64,000 nt of DNA from Erodium maritimum. Its lineage: Eukaryota; Streptophyta; Magnoliopsida; Geraniales; Geraniaceae. Where the stretch lies: assembly GCA_963921825.1 (NCBI GenBank), contig OY997589.1, positions 50,462,546 to 50,526,545 of the forward strand, in the 5' to 3' direction. Below the pieces are notes generated by a model that saw only the letters and a program-made list of their open reading frames with translations, was not told the DNA's origin and ran no database searches. This document shows, one piece after another, positions 10,453 to 21,529 of the stretch (the first letter of the stretch is position 1; each line of letters opens with the position of its first letter). The position numbers were made by a program, and so were the translations under genes.

Positions 10453-12010
10453 TATATATATATATTAAATTTTATAAAAAATCAATTTTATTAAATATTA
10501 AATTCAAATATTAATTTATATATTCATATTTTATATAAAAATTATTTTATTAAATACTAAAATCAGATTTTATTTTTTAAAAAAATATCAGATTACTTTC
10601 ATAAATATTTTAAAAAAAATAATTCAATTTATAACATATATTATTAATTATAAATATCATATTTATTTTTTACTTTAAATGTTAAAAAATAAAATATAAA
10701 TTTATTAATTATTAAAATTGGATAAAACATTTTTGTACAAAATCGAAATTATTTTTAAAAAGTTATCATTATAAATTGAATTATGTTATAAAATATATTT
10801 ATCAAAATAATCTGATTTTAAAGAAATCTCAAATAAAATATGAATTTAGTAATTAATATATATAACATATATTTTTTGATAAATTACCACTGAAAATTTG
10901 AATTATATTTTTAAAAATAGTTATCAAAATAATCTTATTTTTAAGAAAAAAAATTAATATAATTTTAATAATTTATAAGATTGAATAAAATATTTTTATA
11001 TAAAAAATAAATATTTATTTTGAAAATAGAATTTAATAAATTAATTAAATATGAATTATTTTTTATTAAACTACAATGATGGTATTTTTGTCTTAAAAGA
11101 AATGAAAAGCATAGTTTTCCAATTTTAAACTAGACTAACATAGATTACAAATTTATGCCACTATGAGACAGTTTTACAAGTTTCCCTTTCTGGAGAGGAA
11201 AATTTATAGAGAACTATTCAGGCATTAACTATTGATATGAAGAGGCAAGCCCGTGACTATATATTGGATCATAAGGTGATTAATGACTTCCAATGACAGG
11301 TGATAATTCTTCTCAAGGAACGTTGTGACATACAACTTCGTCGTGATTCTATTGGAGGTGCTTACTATGAGAATAACCAACATGTTGTTATGGTTGAAAT
11401 GAATGTAAAGTTTGTTGCCAAGGAGTTGACATTTAAGGATATAAATGGGTTAGTTGAACAGGATGTGCAAATTAGGAGCCTTGTAGGCAATTTTTCTGAT
11501 CAGATTGAAAAAAGTGAATTTGAAGTCAAGGAAAAATTTGTACTTGAGCTGAAAACAGTCAAAATACACAAGGATAATGTTGCATCCCAAAGTTTCTGTA
11601 GTATTGCAAAGAGATGAAGAGCAAGAGGCTCCATCGATTTCAGAAGGCAAAAGAATGGATTTCAGGCTTCTTCTTGGGAGCTCTCATGCCACTACTAAAG
11701 AATTACAAGAACATGCTACTAAAAGAGTAAGATATCTTGAAGAAGACTTGTCCAAAACTAGGAGTGAGATTACTGTATTGCGGTCTGAGCGTGACAAGTT
11801 GTCTTTGGAAGTGACTTTTTCTAATGACAAACTCGATACTTTCATGAAAGAATTTGAACATCAGAGAAATGAAGTCAATTTTTTTAGCAAGGAATGTGGA
11901 ATTCTCAAAGTTGGTTATTGAATACCAAGGGAAGCGGTTTAAATGTTCAGAATCTCTTCAAGCTATTGAGGAGTTGTCCCGGAAGTTAATTATAGAGGCT
12001 TCTGGTTACA

Positions 12011-13214
12011 CTTGGAGTGGAGGTATTTTCTAGAAAAAAAAAATGTATTTTGGCTTTTCAAATTGTCAAGGGAGCTGCATGTTGATGGTGCTCATATTAT
12101 TGCGTGGAAAGGTAACACTTTGTTTTACCTTAAGTTAAGCATCATCTATTGTTTTAAAGTGCAACTCGGGTGCTGTTTTATTGATGATCCACTTTAATAG
12201 ACAAGCTTGAGGACAAGCTTGTCAAAAAGGGATGGTAGTGACCATGGAGTCGAAACGGTAGGCAATGAGTTTGGAAGAGGGGGAGGGGGAGGGGAATGGA
12301 AATGTGTCCATTAATGTATTCAATAGGAACAATGAGTGGTTATTGATAGAAGAACGCACTGAGCTTGGAGAAGAACAGAGAGGATATTTTTTACGAAGGC
12401 TTACGATCAAGGTCTTGTTGACACCAATCGTGACAAGATCATTGAACGGTTCTTGGATCTTGAAACGACTAAATTGACTCTTCATGATGTGTTTGGTGTT
12501 TTATTTTAAATGATATGAAGCCTATATATGTTCTGTACCTGGAGCGAAGAGATGTTAATAGTGAAGTGCCAGTCAAGCTTCATGGAGGAGAGCTAATTGA
12601 GTCCATGGCTGTTTTTGATGTTACAAGACACTTGAGGAAGAGGCACACTGTTGAGTTGATTTAGGATGACAGTGGTGATTTTTGAAAGAGCTTGTTCTGG
12701 CTTTTCAGTTTTTCAGTAGAGTCGCACGATAATATTTCTCAATAATCAAGCTTGAGGACAAGCTTGTCCAAAGAAGAGTGTATTGTCACGATAACCTTTG
12801 TTATAAAAAAGTCTGAAGCGGGGATACAACACCGTTTGGATAAATTGGCATGTGTGGGTTGGCTTAGTAAAATGACATCGTTTCGACGTCATGCCCTCTT
12901 CTCTAATATAGGTCAGATATATAAGGAAATAGAAGTAGCAGAAGGGACCAAGAATGAAGATGATAATTCTAGTATCCATACCTTAGCATGTAAGGTAATT
13001 GTAGTTCCTAGTTCTGACATAGTTTTTAGTGTAGACATAGTAAAAGGACCTTGTAAGGTTGTCTCGCTGTAGTTCGCATTTACAGTGCTCATCAATCAAT
13101 GCTTTATTTGTTGTTAATTCCTAACTATTACGATAGCAATCGATGTGGAGGTGCCCTAGAAACTCTTTGACGACCTTGATTTAAGTTATGAGGATTTGGA
13201 GTCGTAATTATAGT
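12011..13214. other. Decayed sequence without a recognisable gene
   Basis: Short open runs occur (for example VPVKLHGGELIESMAVFDV near 12570-12630), but none is intact or recognised. An imperfect direct repeat, AAGCTTGAGGACAAGCTTGTC, lies at about 12204 and 12748. Such 'gagGACAAGctt' stretches are common near the ends of plant gypsy pol genes, so this may be a very old LTR-element remnant. No terminal structure was found. Confidence 0.3.
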
Positions 13215-13510
13215 CCTTTTGGTCCAGTTAGTTTTTAGGCGCTAATGTGTTTTTGGCATACAAGCTCGAATCTTTGTGTTTTGTTTCTATTCTTTTGGTG
13301 GCCTCGTGGTTTTCTTGTGCGTCGTCGTTCCATCTCTTTTATTATTCGTTTTGTTAGTTTGGTCCCGGTTTTTTAGGGGTTTCCGGCTGGGTTGGGGCTT
13401 CACCCTTTTTGAGCCCCCCTTTGTTACCATTTATAGTCTTACGATCACCTTTTGTTCCTTCCGGTTTTGAGGTGATCTTTCCTTAATAAAAACCGTGTTT
13501 ATAAAAAAAT
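13215..13510 (+). mobile_element. Probable 5'-truncated LINE-like 3' end
   Basis: T/G-rich sequence with a pyrimidine-rich middle ends in AATAAAAACCGTGTTTATAAAAAAA, the same style of tail as the other retroposons here. No convincing target-site duplication was found. ORFs are short and compositional. Confidence 0.4.
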
Positions 13511-13748
13511 ATGTTATAAAATAACTATCAGTGATATAAACTGAAACTTGAGATAGAGGATTTAAATTATATTTTTTCAAATAATCATATAAAAAGTGTA
13601 TAGTTAAACTTAATTACATAACCCTTTACTTGTTCAAGTACATACTTTTGTTAAGGATGATGGCAAAAAGTTTTAAAGTAAGAGTTACTTTTATACATAT
13701 TTTTTGTAGTTTTAACTCTTATACCAATTGAAATCACCACACCAAAAT
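13511..13748. other. AT-rich spacer, nothing recognised
   Basis: No ORF, repeat structure or similarity within the window was seen before the target-site duplication at 13749-13762. Confidence 0.5.
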
Positions 13749-16700
13749 GGATTTGGGTTTACTTTTTTTTATTAGCAAATGCAAATTAAATTAAACCTCT
13801 TACGTGGGGAAACAGGAGGACATGAAATTTGACTACAGACCTCCAAAAGCCCAAGAAGTACGCAACCTTCTTATAGGGCACAACAGAAACCAAAGATGAA
13901 AAGAAGGTGCAAATTACAAGAATCGTCAACAAGGGCAAACCACAATACAACCCAGAAAAAGAAGATGCAGATTACAAGACCCGCCAACAAGGGCAAACCA
14001 CAAGAAAAGCCACCAAGTGCAACAAGAAATGCCAGACCAAACACCCCTGAACAACCGGGCAAGGCAACAACCACCAACCAAAAAATGGCCACCAAGAAGA
14101 GCAGGCACACAAGACACACTACAAACCTAATCAGAGTTGTACCAAATCCCATGTATCATTAACAGCCCTCAATCCTAGAGAGAGAGAAAGAGTACTAAAA
14201 GCTCCGGTGGCCAAGACCACGATCGATAGATACAATATCAGTGAAAAAACACTCAGACACACCACTCCCAACAAATAAAGCGAAAGGCTTCAGACCAAGG
14301 AACAGTCTTAAGGACTCACCGACGGCCAACACCAACACCTTAAACCGATGAACTCGAACACAAAACAACGGGTCGAGAAGATGCGAAGCCAATCGAATCA
14401 AATGAAAGGGTAGGGTGGGAGAGGATTTACCAAACAACGATCGGTAGGCAGCGAGGCACACCACAGAGTTCAAGAAGTACCCGCATGGTTGAAGCACCAG
14501 AAGAAACGATCCACACCCGCTAGACTGTAGAAACGTGTCCCATGACCTGAGCAGGAACTAGTCACCTCCAAACACCCGAGAGAAGGTCCACCTTCGAAAC
14601 CGCTTTGCCAAGATCGCAAGAGACAGGGTAGAGAAAGAATCTCGCACGCAGCCCTTCGAAACCTAATTTCGGTAAACACCGAAAAGAGGCCCAAAAAGGC
14701 GGAGGACTAGTATTTCTACCGAGTACGAGCTCCAAACTCCAAACTGGCAACAACACATCAAAAGTCTTGCAAAGCCTAAACTGAAATGCAAGTTGAGTGT
14801 TCCGAAACCAAGACCGATAACCCCTCACCGACAACAGAAAGGACCCGTATGGGAAGGCTTGTAGTAATACCGAGCACGATCCAATCCAGACTTCAATAGA
14901 GAAGACTCCGTAACCAACAGAAGAGCTACAGTCTTGCCCAGACCCAAACCAGACCCAGGTGCAACCCCAAGTCTATATCCAGACCCAGAACTGAACCCAG
15001 GCCCAGGCCTAGACACAGACCCACCTGACCCGTCAATGGCTGACCCGCGACCCAAACCGACCCACCCGAATCTGAAGGGGCCCGCCTGAATATTGCCAGC
15101 TGCAAGATTTTTACCTAGCACCGGGAAAGAACCAAAGGTCTAAACCCCCACAACTACAACCGTCCGAAACAAAGTCTGTAAGAACCACTCCCGGTCAACG
15201 CCTGTCAAATCGGCGAAAAACAAGAAAATTTAAATTTTTTGGACAGACACCTAAATGAACCTAAATTTGACCCCGAGGGTCATGTCGGACTTGAGTTGAC
15301 CCCGATATCGACCTAAGTGAGTTCTGGGGGACTCAGGGAAACCGAGCGACGTTTTGGTCCATTCGAGGTTCGTTTTGGATCCAAAAAGCTTAGCCGTCGT
15401 CACAGCGGTCTTAGTTGAGCCATTTCCTTGTAGCCCGTGAAGTTTCGTAATTTCTTGGAAAATGTGCCCGTTCGGGGCCCGAGACGAATCTGGCTGAAAA
15501 ATATCTATAAAATATTTTCCAAAAATGGGTGGGGCCCACTTGCCACATGTCACACAAGTGGTGGTGTTAGGTTTTTGGGACAAAACAAAAGAAGACTACA
15601 TGAGGGGGGGGGGGGGTCGGCCATGTTAAAAAAAAAAAGAAAAAAAAAAGAGTTTTAGAGAGAGAAAAGAAGAGAGAAGAAGGAGAGAAAAGAGAAGGAG
15701 GAGCTAGGGGTTTTGTGATTTCCCGATGATCCAACCGACAGATCGTCTCAAAGATAGAAGAACCGAGCTCCCATCGTCATTCCCTACGGTGAGCATCATC
15801 CGATTTTCGTTTTGGTACGTTTAAAAGTTAGGGTTTGGGTTAAAACGTGTAGACTTTGAATGAGTTGAGGTTTGGGGTTCGTTGGAGGAGTTTTAGAGCG
15901 AAGAATGATCGTTTTCCGGTGATCGGAGGCTCGGGGGAGCTCCGGCCACCGTGGATGGTGGCTGCCGGAGTTGGGGGGTGGCTGGCCGGAGCTAGGGCCG
16001 GCCACCATGGTGGTGAACCAGCCCAGCCACCCACGGCCCTTGATGGCCAAGTGGGGCCCACATGCTCGGCTCTCGGGTTTTCGTGTTCGGGTGGTTTAGG
16101 ACGATCCCCAAGTCGTTAATCCACATCCAGAACGAATTTTGGAATTAAATTGTAAAAGTTGTAAATGACGGGTTTAGAAACTTTAAACGCGAATTAAATT
16201 GCTCGGAAGTCGGAAATTGATTCCGTCGATTGCGTTGGAACCCGTGAATTATTCTAAGATAGTAGAAACGAAAACGAGAATTTTCGGAGCCCCGGAAGCG
16301 CGTTTTCAAAACCCGGGCAGATTCGCCGAGCCGGGCGAATCGGGCCTTTCCAGGTCCATTATCGACAATGTCGAGTAATTGGGAAGTTTGGGAGTGATCG
16401 ACATTGTCGGGGTTGCATTTGGGCGTCAAGTGTATCAAAATTCAGTTTATGCCTGCGAACTTAAAAAGTGTTTTAAATTGTGTTCTTATTAGATCGTGCC
16501 ACCGACAGAGGAAAGGGAAAGCTAGGCGAGAGATCGTGAACACGACGGAGCTTGGTTGGGAACTTTTGGGAAGGAGTACGAGGTAGGGAAAAGTAGCCGG
16601 ATCTCGACCCTGACTAGAGAAAGTTAACAGTAGAAATGCATGTGACACTTGGGTGTCGTGGGTTAAGTAAGTTTATCGAACAATAGAAAGGCATGCGACA

Positions 16701-16845
16701 CCGAGTGGTGTCGTATGATACGGGAACGTATCAAACAATAGAAATGCATGTGACACTTAATAGTGTCGTAGGAGCAGTGAACGTATTGATATTAGAAATA
16801 CTTGAGGCATTTAGTTATGCCCGGAGGTTGATTGTATTATTTGTA

Positions 16846-17130
16846 GGTGGCCATGAGTGCCCGTGGGGTGTTGAACCCGTATTTTATGGTTGGTATATTG
16901 GGTGGCCATGAGTGCCCGTGGGGTTGTTGAACCCGTATTTTACTGTTGGTGTGTCTTGGGTGGCCATGAGTGCCCGTGGGGTTTTTGAGCCTGTGAGTTA
17001 CTATTGATGTCTTGGGTGGCCATGAGTGCCCGTGGTGTTGTTGAACCCGTGTTTTACTGTTGGTGTCTTGGGTGGCCATGAGTGCATGTGGGGTGTTAAA
17101 CTTGTGTGTGTTACTGTTTGTTGAACTTTG
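16846..17130. repeat. Tandem repeat, about 56-bp unit, five copies, inside solo LTR
   Basis: GGTGGCCATGAGTGCCCGTG recurs at 16846, 16901, 16959, 17014 and 17071. LTR copy L has about three copies of the complementary unit (780-930), so copy number varies between the two LTRs. Confidence 0.85.
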
Positions 17131-17738
17131 GTTGTGATTGTGGTTGCCTGAGGTTGGGGGCCCGACAGAGATCGGGGGAAGTTGCGTGGGGGTTGGCTAT
17201 CCTTCCGACAGAGATTGGTAAGGTTGAGCATTCTTTGGCTAGCCTTCCGACAGGGATCGGTAAGGTTGAGCATTCTTTGGCGATGAAGGGCGGCTCCCCT
17301 TCCGACTAGCTATCGGAAAAGTAGTGTTGTATATATCGCTAACAGGTCGACCGCCTGGCCCGACAGAGATCGGGGAAAGTTGTGTGGGGCAGGCTCGAGC
17401 CCAGCCGGTTAGCAACCGGCACTGAGCAGCTGGAGTGCGATCCTTTGTGATCTTGTTTGGAGTGCGATCCTTTGTGATCTTGGGTGTTGCGTGATTATCT
17501 TTTGAGTCTTTGGTGGAGGTCGTAACCGCTGTGTCGGGTCTACATTACGTGTCCGAGTGTTGAGTTGGTTGGGGAAAGTAACAGTTTGTGTGTCAGTCGG
17601 GTTACTTGAGTTGGGGATAGTAGTCCCCGGTGTTTGGTTTGTTGTTGGTGTTTCCGACATTGTCTGCTAGTATGCCGCAGTCAGTCTGGTATCCGTGGTG
17701 GTGAGCGAACACTCACCCCTAGCTGCTTTTCCTACATG

Positions 17739-18475
17739 TAGGGGTGTCCAAAATTGGCCCGGAACCCAATCCACCCGGTCAACCCGGCTCACCCGGCCCT
17801 AGTGGGTTTGTCCCCATGGGTTACGGGGACGGGCTCGGGTTCAGAAATACCAAACCCGGAGTGAGCGGTCCGGGTTACGGATCCGTCACATGCTTTCCCA
17901 CATAACCCGGACCACCCGGATATGGTACAAGTTCAATGCCTAAAGCTACACTCTTACAATTTTAATTACTTTTACATATAAAGATGAAGATTGATTTTTT
18001 GAGATTTTGAAGATGATTGCCAATTTTGTAATAGAACATGTCATAGTTTTGTGTTCAGTTGAACTCATCTTTTGTAATCATAATCTGTTTTGAGTCAACT
18101 TTAACTCTCTGTTTGACGTTTTTAATCCTTGAACCTTTGATAAAATTTCAATAGGGTAGAGAGTTTTTTCATAATTAAGAAGTGACCAAATTGAGAGCTT
18201 CTAAGCACTCTTTGATGACTTTTTAAGGGTTTTTGGAAAATGAAAAATTATTTGAAAGTATACGTGCTACTACTTACGATTAATGTGATCAATTTTTAAA
18301 AAATTCGGATGGGTTGGTCCAACCCGGTGAACCGGCCCATAATCCGGACGGGCGGGTTCAAAGGTGTCATTTCGGGCCTAGGGCCGGGAGCGGGTTATAT
18401 TTTTTGAACCCGATCACTACGGGTCAGATCAAACAATTAGCCACGGGGTGGGGACCCGGCCCATGGACACCCCTA
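17739..18475. mobile_element. hAT-like non-autonomous transposon, 737 bp
   Basis: Perfect 12-bp terminal inverted repeats TAGGGGTGTCCA / TGGACACCCCTA are flanked by a perfect 8-bp duplication CCTACATG (17731-17738 and 18476-18483), diagnostic of the hAT superfamily. Subterminal regions are rich in CCCGG/CCGGG motifs typical of hAT ends. The interior is AT-rich and has no transposase. Confidence 0.92.
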
Positions 18476-19283
18476 CCTACATGTACTGGTCGCGAGACGG
18501 ACTAGGGAAGCTCTCGAAGCTTGAAGAGCTGGGAGCGGGAGTCCGGGTTTCCTTTTGAGTTTAGCGACGTACGCCATGTCTTTTGTCCGCTTGTTTGGAC
18601 GTGCTTTTTGAGTTGTAAATTATTATTTTGATTAACTAAATGGTGATTTTACGCAATTTATTTAAAAGGTTTGAAAATGGTTTTATGGTTTTACCGTTCG
18701 CGTTCCGGGTTCGGTTCTACTGAATTCGGGGCGTGACAAAGTCAGACCGGAACTACCCCTGAAATCAGCCGACGCCGGAGAGAAGAACTGACCAACAGAA
18801 CTAGGGCCACCTACTCCTATCACCGCGATAGGAAACGACCTCCAGTAAGGTAGATCTGAAGGTCGAATCAGATGAAGGAGTGGCAAGAGACGAAGAAAAT
18901 CTGGCCAACACCTCGGTGACGAGGCCAGATCTATTTGCTCTCGACCACACCACAACGAGGACGCACCACGCGAAGAAGAAGCCACCTCGCCTAAGAGAAC
19001 AGATCTGGCCAAAGGCTGGACCCTAAGCACTAGGGTTGAAGCCACCAGTCGTACAACGAAATAGAACTAAACAGAGGGAAGGGGCACGAGGGAGAGAAAG
19101 GGGTAGAAGAAAGGAAGAAGGGGAGGATGTTACAGAGGGAGGAGGAGAAGCCTCCGCCGACGAAAACTCAGGGCCGGAGCCGTTGTCGTCACTGGCGGGG
19201 GGAAGGTTGAAGGGTGGCGGCTGTATACAGAAGCTAGGTTTCCACTAAGAGGAAGACTTGGCGTGGCCTGGATTTGAGTTTAC

Positions 19284-19797
19284 TTGAGTTTGTGTTTGAA
19301 TCAGATAGATATATGAGTGGGTATCAGTAGATGACCAACACTGATTGCCCTTTTTGGAAATTGGATCGACACCTTTAATGCTTAAAAACCTAACAATGGT
19401 ATCGCCGTCGATGACGACTCAAAGGCTTGGTTTTCGATGGCGATTTTGACAGTTAGTGTCATTTTTTAATAGGGAAAGCGAAACTTGAAGAGAAAGAAGA
19501 TGAGTGGAAAATGAGAGCTCTAGAAAAGGGGGGGGGGGGGGGGGGGTGGGACAAACAGAAACCATAAACAAGAAGGAGGGACAACAATATAAGAAGCCAA
19601 AGATCTTGAGCGAAGAACGACGATACAATTTCTTATCTACTCTATGTCACTTACATCAATTGTGGAAGAATAAAGAATTCAAGAGGAAGTGCGGCGTCTG
19701 TGAAAGAAGAACGAGGAAGAATGAAAAAGTAAGTGATACTGAAGGTTAGGGTTTGCAAATTTAATTTGGGCTAAAAATTGGCTTGTTAATGGGTTGA
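19284..19797. other. Spacer between two retroposons
   Basis: It holds a G-run (about 19529-19547) and purine-rich sequence with no recognised gene. The 81-codon ORF at 19504 spans the G-run and is not credible. TTAATGGGTTG at about 19786-19796 is the left target-site duplication of the next element. Confidence 0.5.
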
Positions 19798-21517
19798 TTT
19801 TTTTTAGTAAAAAAGTAAGATTTCAATTAATCAGTTAAGGCGAAAGCCATACAATACTAACACCATAATCCAGGGATGAACCCGATACAATCCAAGATAC
19901 ATGATGGTATCCTCCTCTTGATAACCAAGAAGGTGATCCGACACACTTGGATGGAAATATAAATAAATTCTACGAATCGTAGAATAATGGCAGTTGGAGA
20001 TATGCTCAGTAACGCAAAGCCAAGAAACTAAATACCACGTTCGGGTGGTTGTCTTGACTTGTGAGGTGGTGACCATAGTCCTCCCATAAAGCCTGACCCC
20101 TCAATAGATAGTACTCAAAGAGAAAAGCCAAGAAGATGCGTCTGTTGCTAGGTCTATTGGCCCCCGGCCTCCTAGGGTTAGGGTTAGGGTCAGGGTCAGG
20201 ATCCTTGTCGATAGGGAAACGAACAAGGACCCTCTATTACTAGCAGCGCAAATAGTGGCAGATGAGCACAACGGGGGACCAGGGTACCTTGATAGGGGAA
20301 AGGGACAATTCGAAGACACGTTGGATATAACCGGAGCGGGAGGTAGAAGGTTGTTTAAGGTTGGCGGGTCTGGTAGTAAGGCAGGATCCAATATGAGAGT
20401 TTTTGAAGCTAGCACGCTTTGGAGATCCTAGATCAGGAGTAGAAGAGTCTAGGTCCATAAAACGACGACTATAGTTCTGGTCCCCGTGAGAGCGGTCATG
20501 AGGAGAGCCCACATGACGACGTCCATGATAAAGTCCCACATGACGGTGGGTACTAGATATGAACGACAGGAAATACTTAACCCCGATTAAGCAGGACATC
20601 ATCCCGATCGTCAGCGGGGGATAGGGGGAGGGGGCACGAAACAAACCAACACCAGTAGGCGAGGTCGAGTTCAGCGAGGGAAAATCCAATCGGACCCCGA
20701 CCTGGTTCGGTAGAGGCCTTGGGTCACCATAAGAGTTTACTTGCTCAACAGGGGTTGGCATTAACATGACATTGGCCAGGTAGGTAGAGTACCAGCCGAT
20801 AAATGGGGATGTGGTCTCGGGTGGCCAATAAGTAGCGTTGGTAAGGGAAGAGGGTGGCGTGGGTTTTGAGGGTAAGGATTCGGATCTAATAGGCAAGGTG
20901 GATGTGGAAAGCAACAAGACGATAGAGGCCCCGTCGGTGACCCCCATGATTGGGGGCCTAGGAGTCGCCGATGAAGGATGTTGTTGCAGAGGATAAGAAT
21001 TTCGTGATTTGAAGAAGATCCTCGCCAAGAGCTCGACCAAATCTGGTCGTTCCTAGAGTTTGGAATTTATCACTGTCACGGGAAGAGGTCTGGTCCGGTG
21101 GCCTCCATGGCGGCCAAGACGATTCACAATCCGACGAAGTTCAGCGTTAGAGAGTTAATGCCCTGGGAAAAGGGCCCGGAGAGTGACGGGTGGCGAGGGA
21201 AAGAAGTGGAGTTGTGGTGACAAAGGATGGACGAGGTCGTCAGGGGCGGGCCGGACACCCAAGCCATAAGCCCTATCGGAGGATGAATGGGACACTGGTA
21301 AGGATGTCGGCGAAACAGGACGGGGATGACCAAAGGTCAGATGATACCACACAGGGAAAGACGAAAACTCACGAAGGCAAGACGGAGGACCAAACCCAAC
21401 GACCTTCACGGGAGGAGGCCGTCAGTGGTGACAGAGGCCCAAAACGAAAGACGATAGAGTGGGTAGAGAAGAGATGATTAAGGTTTAGTCACTTCTCTTC
21501 AGCTCACTTTCAAATAT
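19798..21517 (-). mobile_element. LINE-derived retroposon with a 266-codon ORF
   Basis: The minus-strand insert has a T-rich left end (tail) and flanks TTAATGGGTTG and TTAATGGGGTTG (21518-21529), a likely target-site duplication with one indel. It contains a proline/serine-rich ORF at 20240-21040 in which I see no known domain, reverse transcriptase or zinc knuckle. Size and tail resemble the ORF1-type elements at 35.7-46.6 kb, but homology was not established. Confidence 0.55.
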
Positions 21518-21529
21518 TTAATGGGGTTG

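Larger units (their letters stand above)
9232..11186. mobile_element. AT-rich foldback (Mutator-like) element, about 2 kb
   Basis: The ends are near-perfect inverted repeats: GGGAAATTTGTAAAACTAT at 9232 pairs with the complement of the sequence ending 11186. The complementarity continues inward for several hundred bases (for example GGAAAACTATGCTTTT at about 9823 and 11106). Flanks are TTTCTTGAA (9223-9231) and TTTCTGGAG (11187-11195), 7 of 9 identical, which fits a 9-bp Mutator-type duplication. It splits the NUA pseudogene and has itself received a retroposon (9281-9820) and a MITE (10079-10452). Confidence 0.75.
8980..12010 (+). pseudogene. NUA: Pseudogene fragment of NUCLEAR PORE ANCHOR (TPR/Mlp-type coiled-coil protein)
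   Basis: The parent protein is a long coiled-coil protein of the nuclear pore basket, involved in mRNA export and SUMO homeostasis. Conceptual pieces match remembered plant NUA in order: AYTVIEQKLKQSVS (about 9185-9228); after the foldback insertion MKRQARDY and QVIILLKERCDIQLR (11240-11345); FKDINGLVEQDVQIRSLV (11430-11490); KRVRYLEEDLSKTRSEITVL (about 11725-11780); and ESLQAIEELSRKL (11950-11990). A stop (TGA at 11295-11297), a frameshift near 11580, a missing segment after 11600 and a stop near 11920 disable it. I saw no clear introns, but too little is present to call it processed. The part at 8980-9150 (DDPDMVFDVREIKEPLNF) is not recognised. Confidence 0.65.
15177..18738 (+). mobile_element. 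Solo gypsy-type LTR (copy R) with perfect 5-bp target-site duplication
   Basis: It runs TGTAAGAACCACTCCCGG ... GGGGCGTGACA. The flanks are identical, AAGTC at 15172-15176 and at 18739-18743. The same interrupted retroposon lies on both sides, so internal DNA was removed by recombination between two LTRs. Its length without the hAT-like insert is about 2.8 kb. A GC-rich stretch (15930-16040) and A/G-rich stretch (15610-15710) mirror LTR copy L. ORFs within it are not genes. Confidence 0.9.
13763..19269 (-). mobile_element. Non-coding polyadenylated retroposon (copy 2), interrupted by a solo LTR
   Basis: It is a minus-strand insert. The poly(T) at 13763-13770 is its tail, with GCAAATGCTAAT just upstream of the tail on the sense strand. 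Flanks are a 14-bp duplication matching at 13 positions, GGATTTGGGTTTAC (13749-13762) and GGATTTGAGTTTAC (19270-19283). Removing the nested LTR (15177-18738) leaves about 1.9 kb, close to copy 1 at 6791-8965. The two share blocks, for example around 14640-14720 versus 7960-8030. It has no reverse transcriptase and no convincing ORF. Confidence 0.75.

Noticed and set aside
19529-19547. G-run and the C-runs near 990 and 44020 as functional quadruplex or switch signals
   Set aside because: Simple mononucleotide runs are common in repeats and prone to sequencing error; nothing ties them to a gene.
20240-21040. 266-codon minus-strand ORF as a host gene
   Set aside because: It is Pro/Ser-rich without recognisable domains, lies within a retroposon with duplication and tail, and has no introns or conserved motifs.
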